Assembly: GCF_030867095.1 (NCBI RefSeq)
Contig: NC_081831.1
Coordinates: 22,730,001-22,794,000, forward strand
Direction of reading: 5' to 3'
Length of the DNA: 64,000 nt
Source of the DNA: Alligator mississippiensis
Taxonomy: Eukaryota; Chordata; Crocodylia; Alligatoridae
Part shown: positions 56,251-64,000 of the stretch, piece by piece
Position numbering within the stretch: position 1 is the first letter of the stretch
Layout: every line of letters starts with the position of its first letter
Made by a program: the position numbers and the translations under genes
Notes under the pieces: model-generated
Seen by the model: only the letters and a program-made list of their open reading frames with translations
Databases searched by the model: none
What the model was told of the DNA's origin: nothing

Positions 56251-57300
56251 GGCGGGCTGCCCCCACGCCTCGCGCAAGGGCTGCCGGGAATCGCAGTTCC
56301 GGCGGGGTGGAGCAAGCCACGCGCGGGAGGGGCAGAACGGGCTAGTGGGTAGAGTGAGGGGGGAGCCGGACGCCTGGGTTGTCTGGAAGGAGTGAGGACT
56401 AGTGGTTAGAGCAGGAGGCGGGGGAGGGGACCCAGACGCCGGGGAAGGAGGGGGGGGGGGCTAGGAGGGGAGTGGGAGCTACAGAGCGGGGTTGGGGAGC
56501 CCGGACTCCTGGGTTCTCTGCGGGGAGGAGGGGCTCGTGGTTTTAGAGTGGGACCCCTCCCCAGACTGGGCTGTGATGGGGAGCGGGTGGTTGGCGGATG
56601 ATCCCGGACGCCTGAGCCAGGAGCGTGGCGGGAGAGCAAGGGTTTGTCGTAGCCCCCACCTCAATGGGAGGGAGAACCCCCGGATTCCCCCTGCACATAT
56701 CGCCCATTGCTCGGGCGGGGGAGGGGAGACTGAGGCTCTGTTCCCTTCCCCCACCGCCCGGCCGTAGCGCTTTGAATTGCCCGGGCTCCTCACCACCGCC
56801 AGCTCGGGGGGGAATGGACCAGCCCAGACCCTCCCCCCGCCCTGGGGGAATGGACCAGCCCATCCGACTAGCGTGGGAGGGGGTGGGGCCAGGATAAGAC
56901 GCGCGCGCGCTGCCTCGTGCTGCAGATCCTGGGTGTTAGCTGCGTGCGCCTGCAACTTCTTGTGCAAAGGTGGGCGTGCGTGCAATTGCCTGGCGGGGGT
57001 TGCGTGCACGCGCGGGGCGCCCTCTCCCCCCTGAAGTGTACGGGGGGGGGGGGTTGGTTTCGCATTGCATTGGTTACACGCATGCGGGGGGGGGGGTCAC
57101 GTCTGTGGGGGGGCTCTTGCACACGCTTGGGAACTTTTTATCAAATGCATCTCCCACGGCTGAGCCCTCTAAGCTCCCCCCCGCCCTAAGCTGCGGGGCT
57201 GCTTTGCCCTCTGTTTGCCCCCACGCGCCTTTGTGCGTGTCCGCTCAGCTCTGCGGGACTATTCCATTGTCCGTCTGTCTGTCCCTTTGTGCTGGGGGGG
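56251..57300. promoter_or_regulatory. Shared CpG-rich RNASEH2A/PRDX2 promoter region
   Basis: CpG-dense DNA lies between the head-to-head genes. Close to RNASEH2A, the minus strand reads CCGGAACTGCGATTCCCGGC at about 56,284-56,303, an ETS/ZNF143-like block. Near 56,890-56,970 a GGATAAGA GATA-like site and a possible donor CAAAG|GTGGGC could mark the noncoding first exon of PRDX2; this is inference. A tRNA-like monomer lies at about 56,340-56,420. Confidence 0.55.
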
Positions 57301-57837
57301 GCGGCGTGCATTGCCTTAAGAGGCTTCTTCCGCTTGTGCAAAGTAGCCTTTGAATGAGGACCCTCCTCCAACACTCATACAAATCCCTACAGTCCCCTTC
57401 TCCTTCTGGGACTCCCTGGGCATGGGCGGGGCGGGGCGGGGTGGGGTGGGGTGTCAGTCAGGGGTTTCCAGCCAGTCTGGTGTCTTGGCCACTAATACGG
57501 GTGCAATAGGGTTGCACACAGGGTAGTGGGGGGAATCCATCTGCTGTCTGCTCTAACCGGGATTATCTCAGCCTTACCACTTACTGGAGTGTTCTGGTCT
57601 GGCTTCTAGCCCCTCACACCCAAGCCCTGAGCCCCCTTTGTTGGGTGCAGAGGCTGGGCAGAACTCATTACAGCAGTGGGGGGTAGGGCCTCAGGAGGGT
57701 ATGGGGGGTGATGAGGGCTTTCAGCTGTTGCCTTGCTGGGGGTAGAGACCAGGCAGAACTCATTGCAGCAGTGTGTGTGGTGGGGATCCAACCTGCACTG
57801 ACCCTTGGCCCCTCCCCACACCCAGCCCTCCCAGGAC

Positions 57838-60665
57838 ATGGCCTCAGGAAAAGCCCGCATTGGGCAGCCGGCCCCTCACTTCCAGGGCACAGCTGTGGTA
57901 GATGGTGTCTTCAAGGAGATCTCCCTGGACGACTATAAAGGTGTGTTGAGCAGGGGGGGGATGAGCTGTGCATGGGGGACACAGCTCCACAATGCCCCCT
58001 GCTGGGGCTCCTGGGAGCCCCCCCATCCAGTCAGTGCTGTGCTATGGGGCCTCTGAGCCACTGGGGGGCATTGGGTGACCTGAGTTGCCAGGGCTCAGCT
58101 GGAGCTAGCACAATAAGAGGGAGGCTTAGATTCCCCCTCCTCCCCCCTATCCCTTGGCCTAGGTGAGGGGGAAGGGTCTGTAGATCCCACTGTTAAAGGG
58201 CTAGCATGCACCATGACCCCTGTCCCCACCCCTACTCCCCCAGGGAAGTACCTGGTGCTGTTCTTCTACCCTCTGGACTTCACCTTCGTCTGCCCCACGG
58301 AGCTTGTGGCCTTTTCAGACCGGGCTGGCGCCTTCCGGCAGCTGCAGTGCGAGCTCCTGGCTGTCTCTGTGGATTCCCATTTTTCCCACCTGGCCTGGTA
58401 TGGGCTGGTGGGGGTTGGGGTGCTCCCCCCTTTCCAGGGGGACCTGATCTTGGCAGGAAGGGAGGACTGGGGTGACAGTGGGAGGCTTTGAGGGGGGGGG
58501 ACCTCTTTCCAGGGGACCCCAATCTAGGCCAGACCTGGGAGGTTTCTGTGTCCTGGGAGGGTGGCTGGGGCAAGAACAGGGGGTTCAATGCCTGGGGGAG
58601 GGGGTGGGGGGCTGTCTCCTTCAAGGGGGTACAAATCAGGGGGGAGGGGACTGGGGGGGGTCTCTGATATGGAAGTTGTGGGGTTCCCTATCCTGTGGGA
58701 GGGAGGGCAACTAGGGTGGGAGTAGGCAGGCTCAGGACCTGTGTGAGGGGGTGCTCCCCCCTTCTAAGGAACCCCAATTTAGGCTAGAGCTGGGGGTCCA
58801 GGACCCCCCAAGGAAGCAAGCAGATGGGGTCAGTGCCCAGCAACTGTTGTAGGGGTGAACCTGCGGGTGTTATCAGGGCAGCCCAGCCCTTATCGGCCCT
58901 TGCTAGTGCAGGCAGGGCCCCCTTATCTGCCTGGAGCTGGGCTGGGGGCAAAGCCTAGTGCCCCCCTCCCAACCTGCCCCCTCCCCCAGGACACAGCTGT
59001 CACGAAGGGAAGGGGGCCTGGGGACCATGGCCATCCCGCTGCTGTCGGACTTGACCCGCACCATCGCCTGTGACTATGGTGTCCTCAAGGAGGATGAGGG
59101 TATCGCCTACAGGTAGTAACCTCTGACCCCTGGGGGACAGACTCAGCTGCACCCCCCCAGCACCAACTGACCCATCTTCAAGGGAGTGCAACCCCCACCC
59201 CCCTCCCTCCTTCCCTCCCAGGAGCCTTGCATGCATGCCAGCCCCTTGCACTGCCCCCCAGTGGTTGTACATGCATGAGCCCCTTTAAGCTTCTTGCGCA
59301 TGTGCTAGCCCCTTGCATGTCCCCTCCAGCTGCTTTACATGCACGTGAGCCCAAATACACCCCCACCTTCGGCTGCCTCATGTGCGAGTCCCTTGCGCAC
59401 ACACATGAGCCCATGCACCCCCCCCCCCAGTCCCCAGTTGTTTTGTGCATGGCTGACACACCTCTCCCCCCCACAGCTACCTCACACACGTGAGTCCTTT
59501 GCTCACCACTTCCATGTCTGTTATGTACACATGAGCTACTCGCACACCAGTCAGCTCCTTATACTACCCTTTAGCCACCTTGCACATACATGCCCCTTAC
59601 CCCATAGCCCCAGCTGCCTCGCACGCAGGTGAACTCGCATGTCCCTGTGAGCAAGGCAGGGGCACAACAGGTGCTTGGGGGATGGGGTCTTGGCTAGAGA
59701 TGTTCCTGGCCCTCTCCCCCCCCCCCAGGGGCCTGTTCATCATCGATGCAGAGGGGCGGCTGCGGCAAGTGACCATCAATGACCTGCCAGTGGGGCGCTC
59801 AGTGGATGAGACCATGCGCCTGGTGCAGGCCTTCCAGCATGCTGACCAGCATGGTGAAGGTGAGCTTTCCCCCATGCACACCCCCCTTGAGGGTGGGGAC
59901 AGGACACAGGGCTACTGGTTCTCATCCCTGCCCATCCCCCTGCCCCACACCAAGACCTGGGGAGAGGGTGAGGTCAGCTGAAGAGGAATATCTGGGGTTA
60001 CGTTCCCAACTGCCTCAGTTTCCCTGCCTGGCCATGGGCCTAGCCCTTAGCATTCTTCCCCACAGTTCCTGTACCTCAGTTTCCTCACCACACCGAGCTC
60101 AGCTGTTACAGGAACATGGAGGGGAGGGGCAAGGAATGGAGCCCAGGGTGTGGCGGGGAACTGAGGCATAGGAAGATATGGAGGGTGCTTCAGTTTTAAC
60201 AAGCAGCCATGGGCCCGGCCTTGCCCCCTATCATCTGCCCCCCCCTGCCTCCACACACACACTTCCCCTGGGCCATGGGCATAACCCTTACCTCTTCCCC
60301 ACATTCTACTGGAAAGTTTGGACCCACAGCCCCATATGAAAACAGGCACAGAAGGAGTTGGGGGGGGTTCTCCATCTGGCTGTGAAACCAGCCCTTCCCC
60401 CCCCATCTCCCAGTTCTGTTAGAGCTGGGCCCACAGCCAGGTGGGGAAATGGAGGCACACCCCTATCTTCCTGTGCCTCAGTTTCCCTATCTAAGACCTC
60501 AGGGGAGCATTCAGGATTTGGGGGGGGGGGGGAAATCCTGGTTCCTTCCTGGGTCTTTTTAACACCCCCTGTCCCACAGTGTGCCCTGCAGACTGGCAGC
60601 CAGGTGGTGACACCATCAAGCCCACAGTGAGGGAGAGCAAGGAGTACTTTGCCAAGCAGCCCTGA
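57838..60665 (+). CDS. PRDX2: Peroxiredoxin-2, typical 2-Cys thioredoxin peroxidase
   Basis: Cytosolic peroxidase that reduces H2O2 and is regenerated by thioredoxin; in vertebrates it is abundant in red cells. Five coding exons join in frame to 198 residues, the same length as human: 57838-57940, 58244-58397, 58990-59112, 59729-59859, 60580-60665. The peroxidatic cysteine is Cys51 in [14 protein letters not shown] and the resolving cysteine is Cys172 in GEVCPADW. The GGLG loop (about 94-97) and the C-terminal KEYFAKQP (YF motif) are both present, the combination that makes eukaryotic 2-Cys enzymes prone to overoxidation. [19 protein letters not shown] is intact. The ATG lies just behind an acceptor (CCCAG or CCCTCCCAG), so a noncoding first exon is expected in the CpG island upstream. 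A poly(A) signal lies at 60,792-60,797. Nothing is missing. Confidence 0.98.
59170..59640. repeat. CTTGCATGCATG...AGCCCCTTGCA minisatellite in PRDX2 intron
   Basis: About seven degenerate units of 50-65 bases carry CTTGC(A/G)CA(C/T)G, CATG(A/T)GCCCCTT and CC(C/A)CCAG(T/C) between PRDX2 coding exons 3 and 4. Confidence 0.7.
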
Positions 60666-60791
60666 GTCAGCTGGCCAAGGGGATGGGCCTGAACCTGGCC
60701 ATGCCTCTTTCTCCCTGGGGGGGAGCTTCTTGAGGGGGCAGGGTTTGAAGCTACCCCCCCCCCCCCTGCACAGTTGGAAGCTAATGATGAG

Positions 60792-60797
60792 AATAAA
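60792..60797 (+). terminator. PRDX2: Poly(A) signal of PRDX2
   Basis: AATAAA lies 127 bases after the stop codon, followed by a TGTGACTGTTTGGC stretch. Confidence 0.85.
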
Positions 60798-60890
60798 GTG
60801 AGTGTTTCATGGCAAAACCTTTCTGGGCTGTGACTGTTTGGCTGGGGAGTCAGGGGGCACAGTTTGCATGTAGTGGAAAGGATGGGGTGT

Positions 60891-60905
60891 CCACTAGGTG
60901 GCACT
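60891..60905 (+). promoter_or_regulatory. CTCF-like site downstream of PRDX2
   Basis: CCACTAGGTGGCACT is a close match to the CTCF core. Confidence 0.5.
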
Positions 60906-61199
60906 GCGAGCTTGGTGTTGGTATCTGGTGGCTGGTTCTGGGGAGGGATGACCTCGTGGAACAAGGCTTAGCTGGGGGGGTTGCTATGGAGATATGACTA
61001 TCCCCCCAGCTTGCTGCTGGTTGTGGGGGGAAGGGGGCTGGGAGCCCAGGGCTAAGCCAGCAGGGGTTGCTGTCTGTTTTGGGGGGGGGGGGCAGAGCCT
61101 CCAGTCTCCTCCCTTCCCCCCTCCTCCCCCAACACCATGGGGAGCCTACAGTTAACAGCTGGGGACAAGTGGGAGGGGGGTTGCTGGAGCCCTGTCAGG

Positions 61200-61215
61200 C
61201 CACAAGGGGGCGCTG
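61200..61215 (+). promoter_or_regulatory. Second CTCF-like site between PRDX2 and JUNB
   Basis: CCACAAGGGGGCGCTG is a strong match to the CTCF core, in the same orientation as the site at 60,891 about 300 bases away. The pair separates PRDX2 from the JUNB downstream regulatory block. Confidence 0.5.
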
Positions 61216-61890
61216 CTGGCTTGGCTTCAGCAGCTGGTTCCGGGCCTCGGCAGGACTTAAAGAATAGGGGGGAGGGGGTTTCCAGCCTGCCAGGCTTATG
61301 TCTCTGGTGCAGTCACCCCCCTCCACATATACAGGCACCAAGCTGAGGGCGGGGACGGGGGCGGGTTGCGGGGCGAGAGTGAGGGAGGGGCAACTCATTT
61401 GGCTGGTTGCTGGCTCTGGAGGCAGTTGTCAGAGGGGGCGGGTCACCTCCAGCTAGTATTGGGGGATGGGGGGTTGGTATGCCCAGCTGCTGAGTGGGTC
61501 TGGCTCCTAGCTTCTTCCCAGGATCGAGGCCCTGCCCCTTCGGCCTCAGTTTCCTCCTGGAGCAGCTGTGCTGCCTTGCTGTGTGGGGAGGGGGCTATTA
61601 ACTCTCTAAGGTCAAGCTGTCTGCTCCCATCAGGCCACAGACTAAAAGCCTGCCAGGGTGGCTGGGATGGGGCAAGGCCTCCACAACTGCCCCTACCCAC
61701 GACTCTATCCTCCTCACTCAGTCCTCCCCTGGCCTGCTGGGGAGGCTTCGTAGAACCCCCAGGAGCCCTCCTCCGCCCCTCAAACCCAGGCAGCGTCAGG
61801 GGCCCCGGAGCTGCCCCCCCCTCCCCCAAGAGGGATTGGGGCAAAGGGTTAACAGGGGGGACCCCCACTTCCTAGGGGATGGGGAGCAGG
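61216..61890. other. GC-rich DNA between the CTCF-like sites and the JUNB 3' enhancer
   Basis: No exon or repeat was recognised. The DNA looks single-copy. Confidence 0.4.
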
Positions 61891-61894
61891 GAAC

Positions 61895-62045
61895 TTCCCG
61901 GAAGCGGGCCTGACCCCGGGAAACTCCCCCCGGGCTGGAAATTGACGCGATCCCCGGGCCCCGCGCCCCCTGCCCGGCAGCGTGGGCGGGGGTTCCCGGC
62001 AGCCGGGTGCCCTGACGTCACACGCCCGGGCGTGACCATATATGG
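61895..62045. promoter_or_regulatory. JUNB: JUNB downstream enhancer-like cluster (STAT, NF-kB, CRE, CArG)
   Basis: Within 151 bases lie TTCCCGGAA (61,895-61,903, STAT-type), GGGAAACTCC (61,918-61,927, NF-kB-type), TGACGTCA (62,013-62,020, perfect CRE) and CCATATATGG (62,036-62,045, perfect CArG/SRE). They lie about 1.0-1.2 kb past the JUNB stop codon. Downstream SRE/CRE and kB elements are known for the mouse Junb gene, so this is probably the conserved immediate-early enhancer. Confidence 0.7.
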
Positions 62046-62349
62046 GCCTCTTCCTCTGCGTCACCGGGGAAAGCCCCCCCTCCTTACAGCCCTTCTAGCT
62101 CGCGATGGGCTCAAGCTGGGTGGAGGAGCGCGGTGGATACGGCCGGGGAAGAGACCCCGCATCTGGACTGGGGAAGGAACCCCCTCCCCGCAGAAGGAGA
62201 AACTAAGACACGGGGCCCAGGCCTGACTGAGGCAGAGACACAACCCGGTAGCTCCCTCTCCATATCCAGAACCCCCTAGCACCCCCTCCCCTCATCAAGC
62301 GACCCCCCCATCCCTATAATCCAGCTCCCGCCCCCCCAAATCAGAGACC

Positions 62350-63076
62350 CCCAGAGCCAAAACACGTCCTTTTATATCAAGAAATGTTTCTTTTTACTTA
62401 AATAAAAGTGTCCATTAAAAAACAAGAAACAAACAACAACAAAGCAGTAAAACAAGCCCCAAGGGGCTCGTTATTATTAATAATAATTATCATTACTTTT
62501 TTTTCCCCATTCCCTCCTTTTAAAACAAACATAAAAGGGGGAAAAACATGGTGAAGACTCTGCCCAGTCAAACAGTCAAACAGACACACACACACACACA
62601 CACACACCAATCCAGAGGTAAAAAGAAGGGGGTGGGGGGGATAAAACAACATTCCTAGCCAGTCTCTTTGCTCCCCACATTGCTGAGGGGGGTCAGTCCA
62701 GGTGGAGAGGAGGTTATCTAGGGTGGGCTGTCTGTCCGTTCCGGGTTTCAGCCTTCGTGGTCCAGCCCCCTCCCCCCCCTTCAAGGAAAAAACAAAACAA
62801 AAAAAGAAAAAAACATCGAGGCCTAACATATTGCACCGTCCAGCCATGCAAAGAGGCCCGCTGGCTCCTGCCACCTACCGCCGCCCGGGGGCCAGTGCCT
62901 GCCGCGTTCTCCCGCGGGAAAAGTCCCCCCCACCCCCCCGCGCTAACTTTATCCGGCGATAAAGTCCCGGCTGGGAGAAAGGGGGTTGGTGGGGGTGGAA
63001 AGCTTGGTTTCAACCAGCTCCGGATTCGTGGTGAGGTGGGCAAGGGGGGCCTGCCCCCTTCCCTAGCCCCCCCGGG
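62350..63076 (-). other. JUNB: JUNB 3' UTR
   Basis: An AT-rich stretch follows the stop codon in otherwise GC-rich DNA, with TTATTTAAG, TAATTATTATTAATAATAA and T-rich runs on the minus strand. These resemble the AU-rich instability elements of immediate-early mRNAs. A (CA)n run lies at 62,580-62,607. The exact 3' end, near 62,350, is estimated from the end of AT-richness. Confidence 0.6.
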
Positions 63077-63967
63077 TTAGAAGGCCTGCATCTTGACAGC
63101 CAGGAGGAGCTGGCAACCGCTGTTCACGTGCGTGAGGACCTTCTGCTTGAGCTGGGCCACCTGGTCGCGGAGCAGGCCGGCCGTGCTGGACAGCCCCGCG
63201 TTCTCCGCCTTCAGGCTCTTCACCTTCTCCTCCAGCCGGGCGATGCGCTCCAGCTTCCTCTTGCGGCACTTGGTGGCGGCCAGGCGGTTCCGCAGCCGCT
63301 TGCGCTCCACCTTGATGCGCTCCTGGTCCTCCATGTCGATGGGCGACAGTGGCGGGCTGCCGGGCGCCGGGGCCGGTGGCTCGGGGACCGTCTGCGGCTC
63401 CTCCTTGAAGCCCTGCGGGCGGGGGTAGCCTGGGGGCAGGTAGCTGAGGTTGGCGCTGGGGTAGGCGGTAGCGGCAGCGGGCGGCGGGTAGCTCGTTAGC
63501 GTCGTGTAGACAGGCGCCGGCTCCGGATGCAGGGCCGGGGCATAGGCGCTGCTGGCCGGGGCAGCTCCGAGTGACACGTTGGGCGGCGGCAGGTGGTTCA
63601 GCTTGTGCAGATCGTCCAGGGCCTTCACGAAGCCGTCGGCGAAGCCTTCCTGCTCCTCCGTGGGGCCCCGCGGGTAGAAGAACTGACCGGGCGGCGTGGG
63701 GGTGGTGGTAACCACGCCGTTGCTGTTCTGGATGATGAGGCGCTCCAGCTCGGGAGAGGCCAGCTTCAGAGAGGCGCTGCCGGCTTCGCCTAGCCCCGCC
63801 GGGGCGTAAAAGGCCCCGCCGCCCTCTTCCGCCCCGGCCCGGAGCTGCAGCTGCGCCTTGAGGGCCCGGTACGGCTTGTAGTCAGCGTGGGAGCCCAGCT
63901 CGGCCCGGCCATAGCCCGTCAGGAAGGAGTCGTCGTGGTAGAAGGGCTGCTCCATCTTCGTGCACAT
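63077..63967 (-). CDS. JUNB: JunB, AP-1 transcription factor subunit
   Basis: Nuclear bZIP protein that dimerises with FOS-family or other JUN proteins and binds TGAGTCA sites. The single-exon frame encodes 296 residues (human 347), intronless as all JUN genes are. The N-terminus [20 protein letters not shown] is nearly identical to mammalian JunB. Conserved blocks follow: [33 protein letters not shown] (delta/transactivation region), [20 protein letters not shown] and [11 protein letters not shown]-like [12 protein letters not shown]. The basic region is [20 protein letters not shown] and the leucine zipper starts at about [12 protein letters not shown]. The shorter length reflects missing Gly/Ala-rich loops of the mammalian protein. 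The start was chosen from the conserved MCTKMEQ. Only about 33 bases of 5' flank are in the window, so the promoter is outside. Confidence 0.98.
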   Translation of the reverse strand: MCTKMEQPFYHDDSFLTGYGRAELGSHADYKPYRALKAQLQLRAGAEEGGGAFYAPAGLGEAGSASLKLASPELERLIIQNSNGVVTTTPTPPGQFFYPRGPTEEQEGFADGFVKALDDLHKLNHLPPPNVSLGAAPASSAYAPALHPEPAPVYTTLTSYPPPAAATAYPSANLSYLPPGYPRPQGFKEEPQTVPEPPAPAPGSPPLSPIDMEDQERIKVERKRLRNRLAATKCRKRKLERIARLEEKVKSLKAENAGLSSTAGLLRDQVAQLKQKVLTHVNSGCQLLLAVKMQAF

Positions 63968-64000
63968 CCACCCGGGGCACGCGGAGCCCGGGGGCGAGGC

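Overview
This window is vertebrate nuclear DNA from a sauropsid. I think a crocodilian or turtle is more likely than a bird. The grounds are multi-exon genes with introns, CR1 LINEs (one with a nearly uninterrupted reverse-transcriptase frame and a 3' tail of repeated TCTATGAA), very GC-rich intergenic DNA crowded with short minisatellites, and no mammalian Alu or L1. The gene order JUNB, PRDX2, RNASEH2A, RTBDN, MAST1, with alternating strands, is the same block as human 19p13.13, read here in reverse. Species-level identity is inference.

Layout, left to right. Positions 1-7,500 hold no recognisable protein gene. They contain a ZNF143/ETS-type promoter signature (614-769), a CTCF-like site (931-947), a CpG-rich promoter that probably serves the NFIL3-like gene (1,480-1,740), long TG-rich tracts and tRNA-like repeat arrays. 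An NFIL3-like bZIP repressor gene (+) has its whole coding region in one exon at 7,554-8,738. From 8,739 to 12,230 come its 3' UTR and repeats. MAST1 (-), a microtubule-associated Ser/Thr kinase with a PDZ domain, occupies 12,230-42,093. All 26 coding exons could be joined in frame (1,636 residues), and a second, distal pair of 5' exons gives an alternative N-terminus. Between 42,100 and 48,870 are the upstream MAST1 regulatory region (homeodomain-like sites, an RFX X-box cluster), a CR1 fragment, repeats and a solo LTR. RTBDN (+, five coding exons) lies at 48,872-50,667. RNASEH2A (-, eight exons) lies at 52,199-56,250. PRDX2 (+, five coding exons) lies at 57,838-60,797. An immediate-early enhancer-like cluster (STAT-, NF-kB-, CRE- and CArG-type sites) lies at 61,895-62,045, and intronless JUNB (-) at 63,077-63,967.

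The genes share a neighbourhood rather than a pathway: neuronal kinase (MAST1), secreted flavin binder (RTBDN), genome maintenance (RNASEH2A), peroxide removal (PRDX2) and immediate-early or circadian-type bZIP transcription factors (JUNB, NFIL3-like). What is unusual is the DNA between exons. Nearly every intron carries its own private minisatellite, and two short monomer families recur dozens of times on both strands. One of them looks tRNA-derived, with A-box and B-box motifs and a pairing T-arm. I found no CRISPR array and no prokaryotic feature.
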